Below are positions 19,475 to 29,165 of a DNA stretch of 64,000 bases, one piece after another. The DNA lies in contig JAFSXU010000017.1 in assembly GCA_017443895.1 (NCBI GenBank), positions 47,593-111,592 on the forward strand, written 5' to 3'. The translations under genes and the position numbers were made by a program. A model generated the notes under the pieces. The model did not search any database, was not told the DNA's origin, and saw only the letters and a list, made by a program, of their open reading frames with translations. The stretch comes from Clostridia bacterium. GTDB taxonomy: Bacteria > Bacillota > Clostridia > UBA1381. Each line of letters begins with the position of its first letter. The first letter of the stretch is position 1.

Positions 19475-19503
19475 TTGTATTTTTAACAGATTTGTGATAA
19501 AAT
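19475..19503 (+). promoter_or_regulatory. Promoter of the DUF5662-cls pair
   Basis: TTGTAT (19475-19480) and TAAAAT (19498-19503), spacer 17 bp. Confidence 0.5.
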
Positions 19504-19539
19504 AACAACATCTGAATTTGTGAGAGGAGATAAAAGTTT

Positions 19540-20067
19540 ATGTGGCATCCTATAAAGCATTTTATGACCATTACAAGACACAGACATATGGTAATTAAGC
19601 ATTGCTTTAGGGTTGGGATTTTGCATCAGGGCTTGGTACATGACCTTTCAAAGTACAGCCCGACAGAATTTATCGAGGGTGCCAAGTTTTATCTTGGGGA
19701 CAGAAGTCCTACGGAGGCGGCGCGTTATGAATACGGCTATTCAAGGGCATGGCTCCACCATAAGGGCAGGAATAAACATCATTTTGAGTATTGGACTGAC
19801 TATAATATACGAACAAAACAGGTAGAGCCGATAAAAATGCCTATAAAATATGTTAAGGAAATGTTTTGCGACAGGGTTGCCGCAGGAAAGATATATCAGG
19901 GCAAGAATTATACCGATGATAACCCGATAGAGTATTATTTGCGCGGCGGAACGAGGTATAAGATGCACCCTGAAACGGCGGTGTTGCTTGAGGAATGGCT
20001 CAGAATGGTGCAGACCGACGGAGAGGACGCAACTTTTAAACATATAAGAGAGGTTAAAGATTATTGA
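19540..20067 (+). CDS. DUF5662 family protein (function unknown)
   Basis: A 175-residue soluble protein recognised by its family pattern: MWHPIKHFMTITRHRHMVIKHCFRVG, then LVHDLSKYSPTEF and AWLHHKGRNKHHFEYW. The spaced His/Asp residues, including an HD pair, look like metal ligands of an HD-type hydrolase, but no activity is established that I know of. The family occurs in many Firmicutes and some phages. Its stop overlaps the ATG of the cardiolipin synthase gene (TGATG), so the two are translationally coupled. Confidence 0.75.
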   Translation: MWHPIKHFMTITRHRHMVIKHCFRVGILHQGLVHDLSKYSPTEFIEGAKFYLGDRSPTEAARYEYGYSRAWLHHKGRNKHHFEYWTDYNIRTKQVEPIKMPIKYVKEMFCDRVAAGKIYQGKNYTDDNPIEYYLRGGTRYKMHPETAVLLEEWLRMVQTDGEDATFKHIREVKDY

Positions 20068-21608
20068 TGAAACTGCATAGGCTTTATAAGCTTGTATATT
20101 CAAATAAGTTTATTGCATGGATAATGCTTGCATTCCAAGTCCTGGTGCTGTGCGCAGGTTTTGTGTGGCTCAAGGATTATTCAAGAGTATACTTCGGATT
20201 GGTAAGTGTAACTTCGGCACTGCTTCTTATATATGAGATAAACAGGCGTGAGGCGCCCGAATTTAAAATGACATGGATGATTGTGATTGCGATTATACCG
20301 TTGTTCGGTGCGCTGATGTATCTGTATACAAGATTTGGGTTTATTTCAAAGGGCATAGCGATAAATCACAGGGAGGCGTGCAAGGAGATTGACCCGATTG
20401 TACCCTGTGACGATGAGGTGTATGAAAAGGCAAAAGCGCAAAGCGGTGTCGGAGGTTTGGTGCATTATCTGAAGCATTCGGCGGCAAAATCTGCGCCGTA
20501 TGCAAACACTCAGGTGGAATACTACAAGCTTGGCGAAGAAATGTATGTACAAATGAAAAAGGAAATGGAAAATGCAAAGCATTTTATATTTATGGAATTT
20601 TTCATTGTAAACCAGTCAAGTACAATGTGGCACGAAATGTTTGACATTTTAAGCCGAAAGGTAAGAGAGGGCGTTGAGGTAAGGCTCTTGTATGACGGAA
20701 TTGGCTCCGTTGCAACCTTGCCAAAGAATTTCACGCTTATGCTTGACAATGCAAATATCCGCCATGCGGAGTTTGCGCCGGTAAAACCGCTTTTGTCAAC
20801 TTACCAGAATAACCGTGACCATAGAAAAATTATTGTAATTGACGGTGAGGTGGCATTTACAGGGGGAATAAATATTGCCGATGAGTATGTAAACAGAATA
20901 AGCCGTTTCGGACACTGGAAGGATAACGGTATCAAGGTAGTGGGCGATGCGGTTGATAAATTCAGCGCCATGTTTTTGGAAATGTGGAATACAGTTTCCG
21001 ATGACGACAAGGACTACACAAAATATATAGGTGCCGGGAATAAGGAAAAGACTGATGCAACGGGCTTTGTAATCCCATATGGGGATTGTCCGCTTGACGA
21101 GGATAACATCGGGAAAAGGGTTTATATTGACCTTATAAACCGCGCAGAGGAATATGTGCATATTATGACGCCCTACCTTGTGCTTGATAATGAAACAATG
21201 GAGGCTTTAAGGTACGCCGTATCAAGAGGCGTTGAGGTTAAGATTATAATTCCGCATCACCCCGATAAGGCGTATGCGTATTGGCTGGCGCACACATATT
21301 ATCCTGAGCTTATGCATTACGGCGTTGAAATTTATGAATATTCGCCGGGCTTTATTCATGCAAAGACAATGATAGTGGATAATAAGTATACGGTTGTGGG
21401 CACGGTTAATTTTGACTACAGAAGCTTTTATCTGCATTATGAGTGTGCGGTGCTTATGGCAGGTGTTGATGAGATAGAGAAAATTGAGACGGATTTTTCA
21501 GATACTGTATCAAAATCCGAAAAAATCACACAAGAGATTTATAAGCAGTTTAATCCTATCACAAAATTGATCGGCAGGGGTATCAGAATATTAGCACCTA
21601 TTATATAG
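20067..21608 (+). CDS. cls: Cardiolipin synthase
   Basis: 513 residues. Two N-terminal transmembrane helices (about 14-33 and 38-56) and a third hydrophobic stretch are followed by two phospholipase D domains. The HKD motifs are DHRKIIVIDGEVAFTGG (about residue 250) and HAKTMIVDNKYTVVGTVNFDYRS (about residue 430, split here only by numbering). The enzyme condenses two phosphatidylglycerols to cardiolipin at the membrane. I use the ATG at 20067, which overlaps the upstream stop, rather than the adjacent TTG at 20064. Confidence 0.93.
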   Translation: MKLHRLYKLVYSNKFIAWIMLAFQVLVLCAGFVWLKDYSRVYFGLVSVTSALLLIYEINRREAPEFKMTWMIVIAIIPLFGALMYLYTRFGFISKGIAINHREACKEIDPIVPCDDEVYEKAKAQSGVGGLVHYLKHSAAKSAPYANTQVEYYKLGEEMYVQMKKEMENAKHFIFMEFFIVNQSSTMWHEMFDILSRKVREGVEVRLLYDGIGSVATLPKNFTLMLDNANIRHAEFAPVKPLLSTYQNNRDHRKIIVIDGEVAFTGGINIADEYVNRISRFGHWKDNGIKVVGDAVDKFSAMFLEMWNTVSDDDKDYTKYIGAGNKEKTDATGFVIPYGDCPLDEDNIGKRVYIDLINRAEEYVHIMTPYLVLDNETMEALRYAVSRGVEVKIIIPHHPDKAYAYWLAHTYYPELMHYGVEIYEYSPGFIHAKTMIVDNKYTVVGTVNFDYRSFYLHYECAVLMAGVDEIEKIETDFSDTVSKSEKITQEIYKQFNPITKLIGRGIRILAPII

Positions 21609-21663
21609 GTAGAAAACGATGTATGCAAATTGCTTTGTTACCCATTTTTGTGCAATTTAACCA

Positions 21664-21692
21664 TTGCATATTGCAGTCAAATAGTGTATAAT
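21664..21692 (+). promoter_or_regulatory. Promoter of the type III toxin-antitoxin locus
   Basis: TTGCAT (21664-21669) and TATAAT (21687-21692) with a 17-bp spacer. The predicted start near 21699 lies just before the antitoxin repeats. Confidence 0.7.
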
Positions 21693-21698
21693 TTAGAC

Positions 21699-21858
21699 AG
21701 TATTTAAATACAATAGCTATGACGGTATAATTTATCTGCCGTCTGCGCTCGCCGATATGCGCATTATAGTTGTCGGTTTGATAGAATACCGCTTGCCGAT
21801 ATTGCGGTTCTAAATGGTCGGTTTGATGGCTGTCTGAGTACTCAGACAGCCTTTTTTT
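21699..21858 (+). ncRNA. Candidate type III antitoxin RNA with two 45-nt repeats (CptI-like)
   Basis: Two consecutive 45-nt units (21738-21782 and 21783-21827) share GCCGATAT and end identically in GTCGGTTTGAT. In each, a short stem closes around GCCGATAT: GCGC/GCGC in unit 1 and CCGC/GCGG in unit 2, a compensatory change that keeps pairing. The loop CCGA can pair with the downstream TCGG, giving the H-type pseudoknot expected of type III antitoxins. A degenerate upstream stretch (GACGG...CCGTC) may be a partial third unit. The array ends at a terminator and the toxin gene follows at once, the hallmark arrangement of ToxIN, CptIN and TenpIN. The RNA start is inferred from the promoter. Confidence 0.75.
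21828..21858 (+). terminator. Terminator between antitoxin repeats and toxin gene
   Basis: A perfect 24-nt palindrome GGCTGTCTGAGT/ACTCAGACAGCC followed by seven T. In type III systems the equivalent terminator sets the antitoxin:toxin ratio by limiting readthrough. Confidence 0.9.
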
Positions 21859-21868
21859 GGAGGAATAT

Positions 21869-22363
21869 ATGAAGCAAGGCTTTTTCTACATAGTTAAAGA
21901 TGAATTTTTTGATAAATTTGAGGGTATGGGGTGTAAATTTAAGTATAACAAAAGACAATCTCGACCTACATACTGTTGCTTTGAAGATATACGGCACGAG
22001 GGCTTGTTTTGGGCAATACCGACGGGGAGTGTGAAAAATAAAAATTTAGACCGCATAAAGACCTATATGGCGCTTGATGGAAAAGATGTCAGAAGCTCTT
22101 TTTATCACATTGGATATACAAACCGTAAAGCTATATTTTATATAAGCTCTGCATTTCCTGTTACAGATAAATACATTCTGCGTGAGTATACCACCAATGG
22201 TATGCCACTTGAATTAAAAAGGAGTGGTCTGAAATCGGATATCAGGCGCAAGCTGTTGAAAATCCTGACATACGAGAATCAGTTCCCGAACAATTTGGAA
22301 CCTCATATAACAACAATCAAAAGCATTCTCTTAGAAGAGTTAAAAAATCTTGAAAACACATAA
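21869..22363 (+). CDS. Type III toxin-antitoxin endoribonuclease toxin (ToxN/AbiQ superfamily, CptN-like)
   Basis: 164 residues. The start is ATG 21869 with GGAGG directly after the terminator T-run; the frame's TTG at 21857 lies in the T-run and is rejected. The N-terminus MKQGFFYIVKDEFFDKF and the segment RPTYCCFEDIRHEGLFWAIP, followed by TGSVKNKN, resemble the core strand and the catalytic P-(L/T)-(T/S)-S-x-K loop of ToxN-family RNases. The toxin would cut mRNA and its own precursor repeat RNA, and be held inactive by the repeat pseudoknots. The repeat length of 45 nt and the clostridial setting favour the CptN branch over ToxN (about 36 nt). The protein family was assigned by eye; the RNA array beside it is the stronger evidence. 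Confidence 0.75.
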   Translation: MKQGFFYIVKDEFFDKFEGMGCKFKYNKRQSRPTYCCFEDIRHEGLFWAIPTGSVKNKNLDRIKTYMALDGKDVRSSFYHIGYTNRKAIFYISSAFPVTDKYILREYTTNGMPLELKRSGLKSDIRRKLLKILTYENQFPNNLEPHITTIKSILLEELKNLENT

Positions 22364-22439
22364 TGATACATTATTAACACATTAAACCTGTGTTGACTTT
22401 TTTTTCATATAATGTTAATATCTATTTGAGGTGATGAAA

Positions 22440-23234
22440 ATGAAATTTGGATTTATCGGCAGTGGAAATATGGCAACTGCAATAGTGGGCGGAATTATCG
22501 GCTCGGATATTGCAGGCGTAAATGAGATTATAGTTTCAGATATAAACGAACAGAGCTTAGATGCCATATATAATAAGTACAAAGTGGCTACAACCTTGCA
22601 CAATAAAGAGGTAGCGGAGTCGGATATTCTGTTTTTGTGTGTTAAGCCCAATGTTGTCTATAAAGTAATTGATGAGATAAAGGATTTTGTTACACCTGAT
22701 ACGGTTGTTGTGTCAATTGTTGCGGGACAGTCAATAGAAAAGCTTGAAAAAGCGTTTGAAAGAGAAATAAAGCTTGTAAGGGTAATGCCGAATACTCCTG
22801 CGCTTGTGGGTGAGGGAATGAGCGCATTATCCAAAAATGCGAATGTTTCGGAAAATGAAATTAAATATGTAGAAAAGGTATTTAACGGTTTTGGCATTGC
22901 AAGGGTGGTTGATGAAAAGCTAATGGATGCCGTAACTGCCGTAAGCGGTTCATCGCCGGCATACGCGTTTATGATGATTGAAGCAATGGCAGACGGCGCC
23001 GTTATGAACGGAATGCCAAGGGATATGGCATATACCTTTGCGGCACAGGCGCTTTTGGGCAGCGCAAAAATGGTGCTCGATACCGGAATGCACCCGGGGG
23101 CTTTAAAGGATATGGTATGCTCGCCCGGCGGAACGACAATTGAGGCGGTAAGGGTGTTAGAGCAAAAAGGCTTCAGAGGCGCACTTATAGAAGCGGTAAA
23201 CGCCTGCGCAAAAAAGTCAAAAGAATTAGGTTAA
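22440..23234 (+). CDS. proC: Pyrroline-5-carboxylate reductase
   Basis: 264 residues. The Rossmann motif FGFIGSGNMATAIVGG opens the protein, and the family signature ALKDMVCSPGGTTIEAVRVLEQKGFRGALIEAV closes it, with AVSGSSPAYAFMMIEAMADGAV between. It reduces pyrroline-5-carboxylate to proline with NAD(P)H. Three starts are possible (GTG 22431, ATG 22434, ATG 22440); GAGGTG at 22428-22433 is best spaced for 22440. A TTGACT/TAATAT pair 17 bp apart (22393-22421) could be its promoter but would leave almost no leader. Confidence 0.95.
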   Translation: MKFGFIGSGNMATAIVGGIIGSDIAGVNEIIVSDINEQSLDAIYNKYKVATTLHNKEVAESDILFLCVKPNVVYKVIDEIKDFVTPDTVVVSIVAGQSIEKLEKAFEREIKLVRVMPNTPALVGEGMSALSKNANVSENEIKYVEKVFNGFGIARVVDEKLMDAVTAVSGSSPAYAFMMIEAMADGAVMNGMPRDMAYTFAAQALLGSAKMVLDTGMHPGALKDMVCSPGGTTIEAVRVLEQKGFRGALIEAVNACAKKSKELG

Positions 23235-23378
23235 ATCAACATAAAATTCAATAAATTCATATATAATTAAATTAAACGCCAAAATCAAAGTAAAGGCGCA
23301 TAGTTAAAATGCACAATTTTTTAACAAAAATTTCTGTAAATTTGTTAGAAAAATAATGAAATTTTTTGTAAAAAATGC

Positions 23379-23407
23379 TTGCCAAATCAAGTAAAATACT
23401 GTATAAT
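23379..23407 (+). promoter_or_regulatory. S10 superoperon promoter
   Basis: TTGCCA (23379-23384), 17 bp, TATAAT (23402-23407), with an A/T-rich stretch upstream that could act as an UP element. It is 387 nt from the rpsJ start. From the proC stop to this box (23235-23378) I see only AT-rich sequence and no gene. Confidence 0.75.
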
Positions 23408-23413
23408 TACACA

Positions 23414-23793
23414 TGTTGTGACACTTGACAAACGATGAAGCGGGAGGTTGCGGCAAGAAAATGTCGGTTTTTCCGTGGAGAATGTCCGATTCAAGAAACC
23501 GGGCGGCAGTCACGCTACACTATGCGCTAAAAGAGGCAAACTGCGTTTTTATAAAAACGATAAGTGCCTTACAGTGGCATAAATGCGGCGAAAATTGACT
23601 ATTAGCCCCCAACATCTGTGAGTTGATGTGTGGGGTTTTTATTTTCGGGTGATAAGGAACACCCGGCAGTGTGTGCAATTTTCATAAGGCGCTGTCGTGC
23701 AAACGAACAACACTATTCCAAGATATTGTCTTGGCACCTAAAATTTATTTTCCGCATAATGTGCGGACCATACAGAATAGGAGGAAAAATAGT
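23414..23793 (+). ncRNA. Long structured leader of the ribosomal superoperon with internal terminator
   Basis: About 380 nt of leader with no good reading frame. The first 190 nt contain GC-rich blocks (GCGGGAGGTTGCGG, AAACCGGGCGGCAG) unlike the surrounding AT-rich DNA. A terminator-like hairpin (CCCCAACATC with GATGTGTGGGG, then TTTTTATTTT; 23607-23645) follows. Downstream are three compact hairpins, CGGGTG/CACCCG, CCAAGATA/TCTTGG and CCGCAT/ATGTGCGG, before the AGGAGG of rpsJ. This suggests attenuation, perhaps by a ribosomal protein of the operon; the ligand is unknown. I do not recognise it as a named RNA family. Confidence 0.5.
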
Positions 23794-24108
23794 ATGGCAG
23801 CAAATCAGAAAATCAGAATTAAGTTAAAGGCTTACGATCATGTAATTCTTGATCAGTCAGCCGAGAAGATTGTTGAGATTGCAAAGAGAACGGGAGCTAA
23901 GGTATCAGGTCCTATTCCTCTTCCTACAGATAAGGAAATCATCACAATCTTAAGAGCAGTGCATAAGTATAAGGACTCTCGTGAGCAGTTTGAGAGAAGA
24001 ACTCATAAGAGACTTATCGACATTGTTGTTCCTGGTGCAAAAACCATGGAAGCTTTAATCAAGATTGATTTACCTGCAGGCGTAGAGATTGATGTTATCC
24101 AGAAATAA
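23794..24108 (+). CDS. rpsJ: Ribosomal protein S10
   Basis: 104 residues, with [22 protein letters not shown] and KRLIDIV, conserved in 30S protein S10. The frame runs upstream to 23671, but AGGAGG at 23778-23783 sets the ATG at 23794. It is the first gene of the superoperon and is separated from rplC by 124 nt that hold a GTTCCC/GGGAAC hairpin. Confidence 0.97.
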   Translation: MAANQKIRIKLKAYDHVILDQSAEKIVEIAKRTGAKVSGPIPLPTDKEIITILRAVHKYKDSREQFERRTHKRLIDIVVPGAKTMEALIKIDLPAGVEIDVIQK

Positions 24109-24232
24109 CAAAAATTTCTATAAATAAAGGTTTATCACATAAAAAACGCAGTAGCAAATGCTATGATGCGGGTCAAGTTCCCAAATTTAGCTTTTTAACG
24201 GGAACCAATAACTGAATAAAGGAGGACATACA

Positions 24233-24859
24233 ATGGAAAAAGCGATTTTAGGCACAAAGATTGGTATGACACAAATCTTTGGCGAAGGCGGCGTTGTAAT
24301 CCCTGTAACAGTAGTTCAGGCCGGACCGTGTGTGGTTGTCCAGAAGAAAACTGTTGAAACAGACGGATACGATGCTCTACAGGTTGGCTTTGGCGAAGTT
24401 AAGGAGAAGCACTTAAACAAGCCTGAGCTTGGACACTTCAAGAAAGCAAATGTTGCTAACAAGAAGTATTTAAGAGAGTTAAGACTTGCTGATTGCTCAT
24501 CATTCAATGTGGGTGATGAAATCAAGGCTGATGTATTCTCAGCCGGTGAAAAGATTGATGTAAGCGGCATTTCAAAGGGTAAGGGCTTTGCAGGCCCGAT
24601 GAAGCACGGTTTACACCGTGGACCTATGACTCACGGTTCAAAGTCAAAGCGTGTATCGGGTTCAATGGGTATGTGTTCAAACCCCGGCCGTGTATTCAAG
24701 GGCAAGATTTTACCTGGTCACATGGGTGTTGACAAGGTTACAGTTCAGAACCTCGAAGTTGTTCAGGTTGTAGCAGAGAATAATCTTATTCTCATCAAAG
24801 GCGCAATCCCCGGAAATAAGGGTGGCCTTGTTACAATCCGCAATGCAGTTAAGGCATAA
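24233..24859 (+). CDS. rplC: Ribosomal protein L3
   Basis: 208 residues. [13 protein letters not shown] opens the protein, and [22 protein letters not shown] is the conserved extension that reaches towards the peptidyl-transferase centre. [14 protein letters not shown] is also typical. GGAGG precedes the ATG. Confidence 0.97.
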   Translation: MEKAILGTKIGMTQIFGEGGVVIPVTVVQAGPCVVVQKKTVETDGYDALQVGFGEVKEKHLNKPELGHFKKANVANKKYLRELRLADCSSFNVGDEIKADVFSAGEKIDVSGISKGKGFAGPMKHGLHRGPMTHGSKSKRVSGSMGMCSNPGRVFKGKILPGHMGVDKVTVQNLEVVQVVAENNLILIKGAIPGNKGGLVTIRNAVKA

Positions 24860-24891
24860 TTTGAGAGGTTTTTGGAAAGGAGGATATGTAA

Positions 24892-25518
24892 ATGGCTAAA
24901 GTGGCTTTATATAATATGGAAGGCGCAAAGACAGGCGATATGGAAGTATCGGATGCAATATTTGCGGCTGAAATAAATAACGCAGTTTTGCATGCGGTTG
25001 TAGTAAACCAGCTTGCAAACAAGAGACAGGGCACACAGAGCACAAAGACTCGTACAGAAGTTGCGGGCGGCGGTGCAAAGCCTTGGAGACAGAAGGGTAC
25101 AGGCCGTGCAAGACAGGGTAGTACAAGGTCGCCACAGTGGACCGGCGGCGGCGTTGCTTTAGGACCAAAACCGAGAAGCTATCGCTACACATTAAATAAG
25201 AAGGTAAGAAGACTTGCTATGAAGTCGGCATTATCTGCAAAGTACGCTGATTACAAGATATTCGTTGTTGAGGACTTATCAGTTGATGAGATCAAGACTT
25301 CAAAGATCGTTACATTGTTAAAGGGACTTGAGGTAAATAACGAAAAGGCTTTAATCGTAACAGCTGATGCAAACGAGAAAGTTTATAAGTCAGCAAGAAA
25401 CATTAAGGGCGTTACACCAACTCATGTAGGCACATTAAATGTTTATGACATATTAAAGCACGATGCATTCGTTGTATCAAAGGATGCAGTTCTAAAAATC
25501 GAGGAGGTGCTTGCATAA
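24892..25518 (+). CDS. rplD: Ribosomal protein L4
   Basis: 208 residues. The extended loop contains [21 protein letters not shown] and [13 protein letters not shown], which line the exit tunnel in L4. In E. coli L4 autoregulates the S10 operon; whether it acts on the long leader here is unknown. Its stop overlaps the rplW start (TAATG). Confidence 0.97.
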   Translation: MAKVALYNMEGAKTGDMEVSDAIFAAEINNAVLHAVVVNQLANKRQGTQSTKTRTEVAGGGAKPWRQKGTGRARQGSTRSPQWTGGGVALGPKPRSYRYTLNKKVRRLAMKSALSAKYADYKIFVVEDLSVDEIKTSKIVTLLKGLEVNNEKALIVTADANEKVYKSARNIKGVTPTHVGTLNVYDILKHDAFVVSKDAVLKIEEVLA

Positions 25519-25820
25519 TGAATTCATACGATTTATTAAGAGAGCCGGTTTTAACCGAGCGTTCAATGACTCCTGTATATGACAGAGAGGGAAACGAGAT
25601 TAAGAAGTACACCTTCAAGGTACCTGTAACAGCCAATAAGGTTGAGATAAAGCAGGCAGTTGAAGAGGTGTTCGGCGTAAAGGTTCAAGCTGTAAACACA
25701 ATCCGTATGGAAGGTAAGATGAAGAGAATGGGCAGAAGCATGGGCAGAAGACCTGCTTATAAGAAGGCCATTGTAACTCTTGCATCGGGCAGCAAGACAA
25801 TCGAATTTTTTGAAATGTAA
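25518..25820 (+). CDS. rplW: Ribosomal protein L23
   Basis: 100 residues, with LLREPVLTERSM and YTFKVPVTANKVEIKQAVEEVFGV. It is a tunnel-exit protein that docks trigger factor and SRP. The GGAGG lies inside the end of rplD. Confidence 0.96.
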   Translation: MNSYDLLREPVLTERSMTPVYDREGNEIKKYTFKVPVTANKVEIKQAVEEVFGVKVQAVNTIRMEGKMKRMGRSMGRRPAYKKAIVTLASGSKTIEFFEM

Positions 25821-25842
25821 TTAAGATAAGGAGAAAAGGATA

Positions 25843-26679
25843 ATGGCTATTAAAAAGTATAATCCTACTTCGCCTGCCAGAAGATTTATGACAGTTTCAG
25901 ACTTCGCTGAGATTACAAAGAAGTCACCTGAGCGTTCATTGCTTGCTACTAACAAGAAGAGCGCCGGAAGAAACTCATACGGTAGAATAACAGTTCGTCA
26001 CCGTGGCGGCGGAAACAGAAGAAAGTACAGAATTATTGACTTTAAGAGAAATAAGGATGGTATGAGCGCTACAGTAATTGGCGTCGAGTACGATCCGAAC
26101 AGAACAGCTAATATTGCACTCATCAAGTATGAGGACGGCACACTCGCTTATATCTTAGCTCCTCAGGGACTTACAGACGGCGATGTTGTAGAGTCGGGCA
26201 AGGGCGCTGATATAAAGCCGGGTAATGCATTATTTATTAAAGATATTCCTGTAGGTACTTTAATTCATAATATTGAGTTATATCCGGGTAAGGGCGGTCA
26301 GTTAGTAAGAACAGCAGGTGCATCTGCACAGCTTATGGCTAAGGAAGATAACGGATATGCTCAGGTAAGACTTCCAAGCGGTGAAGTAAGAATGATCCGT
26401 CTTGATTGTAAAGCTACAATCGGAGTTATCGGAAACCAGCAGCATGAGAATATTTCTATCGGTAAAGCCGGCAGAAAGCGTCACATGGGTTGGAGACCGA
26501 CAGTTCGAGGCGTTGTTATGAACCCGAATGACCATCCACACGGTGGTGGTGAAGGTAAGTCACCAATCGGTAGACCTGCACCTGTTACTCCATGGGGTAA
26601 GCCGGCGCTTGGTTTAAAGACAAGAAAGCATCGTAACAGAACAGATAAGTTTATCGTTAAGCGTCGTAACGACAAATAA
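25843..26679 (+). CDS. rplB: Ribosomal protein L2
   Basis: 278 residues, full length. [36 protein letters not shown] and the C-terminal [17 protein letters not shown], which carries the conserved His needed for peptidyl transfer, identify it. Confidence 0.97.
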   Translation: MAIKKYNPTSPARRFMTVSDFAEITKKSPERSLLATNKKSAGRNSYGRITVRHRGGGNRRKYRIIDFKRNKDGMSATVIGVEYDPNRTANIALIKYEDGTLAYILAPQGLTDGDVVESGKGADIKPGNALFIKDIPVGTLIHNIELYPGKGGQLVRTAGASAQLMAKEDNGYAQVRLPSGEVRMIRLDCKATIGVIGNQQHENISIGKAGRKRHMGWRPTVRGVVMNPNDHPHGGGEGKSPIGRPAPVTPWGKPALGLKTRKHRNRTDKFIVKRRNDK

Positions 26680-26716
26680 TGATTGATAGGATTATTCCTG
26701 AAAGGAGAAAACTTTA

Positions 26717-26989
26717 ATGAGTAGATCAATTAAAAAGGGACCTTATGTTGAAGAAAGACTCATGAAGAGAATTGATGCAATGAACGCAGCCAATGAAAAG
26801 AAGGTTGTAAAGACTTGGTCAAGATCTTCAACGATCTTCCCTGAAATGGTAGGTCACACAATCGCTGTTCATGACGGTAGAAAGCATGTGCCGGTTTTTG
26901 TAAGTGAAGACATGGTAGGACATAAGTTGGGCGAGTTTGCTCCGACAAGAACTTTCAAAGGTCATGCAGGCGCAAAGACAAGTAAGTAA
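26717..26989 (+). CDS. rpsS: Ribosomal protein S19
   Basis: 90 residues: [35 protein letters not shown] and [15 protein letters not shown]. It binds near the A site in the 30S head together with S13. Confidence 0.97.
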   Translation: MSRSIKKGPYVEERLMKRIDAMNAANEKKVVKTWSRSSTIFPEMVGHTIAVHDGRKHVPVFVSEDMVGHKLGEFAPTRTFKGHAGAKTSK

Positions 26990-27067
26990 TTGTCTTTGAA
27001 ATATAAATAGGAAACAAAAACGAACCGAATAAATCGGATACAAACCTATAAGGAGGAACAAAACAGC

Positions 27068-27406
27068 ATGGAAGCACGCGCAGTTTTAAAATATGCTCGT
27101 ATTTCACCGAGAAAAGTTAAGATTGTTCTTGACTTAATCAGAAATAAGCCGGCAAATGTTGCAATGGGTATCTTAAACAATACTCCAAAGTCTGCAAGTG
27201 AGCTTTTAATCAAGCTTTTAGACTCAGCAATTGCCAATGCAGAGCATAACCATGGAATGGATAAGAATAAATTATATGTTGCACAATGTTATGCATCACA
27301 GGGTCCTACTTTGAAAAGAATACAGCCTCACGCACAGGGCAGAGCATTCAAGATTTTGAAGAGAACCAGCCACATTACCTTAGTATTAAAGGAAATGGAA
27401 GACTAA
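27068..27406 (+). CDS. rplV: Ribosomal protein L22
   Basis: 112 residues: [20 protein letters not shown] and the tunnel hairpin region [27 protein letters not shown] sits before the ATG, with 78 nt after rpsS. Confidence 0.97.
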   Translation: MEARAVLKYARISPRKVKIVLDLIRNKPANVAMGILNNTPKSASELLIKLLDSAIANAEHNHGMDKNKLYVAQCYASQGPTLKRIQPHAQGRAFKILKRTSHITLVLKEMED

Positions 27407-27425
27407 TTTAAGAAGGAGGTTAATC

Positions 27426-28205
27426 ATGGGACAGAAAGTAAATCCACACGGACTCAGAGTCGGTGTAATCAAAGATTGGGACTCAAGATGGTTCGCAGGT
27501 AAGAAAGAGTTCGGCGACCAGTTGGTTGAGGACTACAATATCAGAAAGTTTGTAAAGAAAGCTTGTTTTGATGCCGGTGTTTCAAAGATTGGTATTGAAA
27601 GAAAGCAGAACAGAGTATTTATTACTATCAATGCCGCAAAACCGGGACTTATTATCGGTCGTGGCGGAGAAGAAATAAACAAGTTAAAGGCTCAGATTGA
27701 GAAGCTTACAGACAAGACTGTAAATGTTAATATCATGGAGGTTAAGTCACCTGATACAACAGCACAGCTTGTTGCAGAGAACATTGCAGCACAGCTTGAG
27801 AGAAGAATATCTTTCAGAAGAGCTATGAAGCAGACAATGTCAAATGCAATGCGTCGCGGTGTTAAGGGTATTAAGACTACAGTTTCAGGCCGTGTAGGCG
27901 GAGCAGAAATTGCAAGATCAGAGAGTTATCACGAGGGTACAATTCCTCTTCAGACTTTAAGAGCAGATATCGATTACGGCTTTGCTGAGGCAAAGACAAC
28001 ATACGGTATCTTAGGCGTTAAGGTCTGGATTTATAAGGGCGAGATTTTAAATGTAGCTGACGGCAGAAAGAAAGAGGCTGAGGCTCAGAACGCTCCTTCA
28101 GATAACAGACGCGATAACCGTCGTAACAATCGCCGTGGTCAAAGAGGCAATGGCGAGAGAAGACCAAACAACGGTAACAGAAGACCGAAGGGAGGCAATG
28201 AATAA
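27426..28205 (+). CDS. rpsC: Ribosomal protein S3
   Basis: 259 residues. The N-terminal [20 protein letters not shown] and the KH-domain motif [13 protein letters not shown] are clear. The last ~40 residues are an Arg/Asn-rich low-complexity tail ([14 protein letters not shown]), longer than in B. subtilis S3 (218 residues). The stop overlaps the rplP ATG. Confidence 0.97.
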   Translation: MGQKVNPHGLRVGVIKDWDSRWFAGKKEFGDQLVEDYNIRKFVKKACFDAGVSKIGIERKQNRVFITINAAKPGLIIGRGGEEINKLKAQIEKLTDKTVNVNIMEVKSPDTTAQLVAENIAAQLERRISFRRAMKQTMSNAMRRGVKGIKTTVSGRVGGAEIARSESYHEGTIPLQTLRADIDYGFAEAKTTYGILGVKVWIYKGEILNVADGRKKEAEAQNAPSDNRRDNRRNNRRGQRGNGERRPNNGNRRPKGGNE

Positions 28206-28627
28206 TGTTATTACCTAAGAGAGTAAAGTATAGAAGAGTAATGCGTGGCAGAATGAAGGGTAAGGCAACACGCGGCAATGTTGTATCAAACGGCGAGTTT
28301 GGTTTACAGGCATTGGAGCCTGCTTGGATCACTTCAAGACAGATTGAGGCTGCCCGTATCGCAATGACAAGATATACAAAGCGTGGCGGTCAGGTATGGA
28401 TAAAGATATTCCCTGATAAGCCTGTTACAAGGAAGCCTGCCGAAACTCGAATGGGTTCAGGTAAGGGTGCTCCTGAGTACTGGGTTGCAGTTGTAAAGCC
28501 GGGCAGAGTTTTATTCGAGGTTGCCGGCGTATCGGAAGAAGTAGCAAGAGAGGCATTGCGTCTTGCAATGCATAAGCTTCCTATCAAGTGCAAGTTTGTT
28601 AAAAGAGAAGCAGAGGATGGTGAATAA
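28205..28627 (+). CDS. rplP: Ribosomal protein L16
   Basis: 140 residues: [46 protein letters not shown]. It contacts the A-site tRNA elbow in the 50S subunit. Confidence 0.97.
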   Translation: MLLPKRVKYRRVMRGRMKGKATRGNVVSNGEFGLQALEPAWITSRQIEAARIAMTRYTKRGGQVWIKIFPDKPVTRKPAETRMGSGKGAPEYWVAVVKPGRVLFEVAGVSEEVAREALRLAMHKLPIKCKFVKREAEDGE

Positions 28628-28629
28628 GA

Positions 28630-28833
28630 ATGAAAATCAATGAGCTTAGAGAATTATCAACAGCTGAACTTGAAGAAAAGCTCGCGAGTTATAAGCAGGA
28701 GCTCTTCAATCTCAGATTTCAGAACGCCATTAATCAGTTGGATAATCCAAAGAGAATTAGTGATGTTAAGAAGACTATCGCTCGTATATTAACCATCATT
28801 CGTGAAAGAGAAGTGCAGGAAACTGCAAACTAA
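28630..28833 (+). CDS. rpmC: Ribosomal protein L29
   Basis: 67 residues of two-helix fold: [26 protein letters not shown] and [16 protein letters not shown]. Confidence 0.96.
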   Translation: MKINELRELSTAELEEKLASYKQELFNLRFQNAINQLDNPKRISDVKKTIARILTIIREREVQETAN

Positions 28834-28877
28834 TGGACGAGCAGTAAGAAAGAATTTTGAAAAGGAGGCACTTATCA

Positions 28878-29135
28878 GTGGAAGAAAGAAACAGCCGTAA
28901 GGTTAAGATTGGTAAGGTAGTTAGCAACAAGATGGATAAGACAATCGTGGTTGCTATCGAATACAACAAAAAGCATCCGCTCTACAGCAAGATTGTAAAG
29001 CGTACCTATAAGCTTAAGGCACATGATGAGAACAACGAGTGTTCAATAGGCGATAAGGTAAAGGTAATGGAAACAAGACCTCTCTCAAAAGATAAGAGAT
29101 GGAGACTTGTTGAAATCGTAGAAAAAGTTAAGTAA
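28878..29135 (+). CDS. rpsQ: Ribosomal protein S17 (GTG start)
   Basis: 85 residues: [17 protein letters not shown] and [33 protein letters not shown] are S17 signatures. The frame reaches back to a TTG at 28857, but AAAGGAGG (28861-28868) is placed for the GTG at 28878, so I start there. Confidence 0.95.
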   Translation: MEERNSRKVKIGKVVSNKMDKTIVVAIEYNKKHPLYSKIVKRTYKLKAHDENNECSIGDKVKVMETRPLSKDKRWRLVEIVEKVK

Positions 29136-29165
29136 TTTAGCTTTCCTAAGAAGGAGGAATTATAA

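Noticed and set aside
21600..21830. CRISPR-like array at the toxin-antitoxin repeats
   Set aside because: The two units are directly adjacent, differ internally by paired changes, and have no spacers; the downstream gene is not cas.
22393..22421. proC promoter TTGACT/TAATAT
   Set aside because: The boxes are acceptable but would start transcription at the ribosome-binding site; it is kept only as a note under proC.
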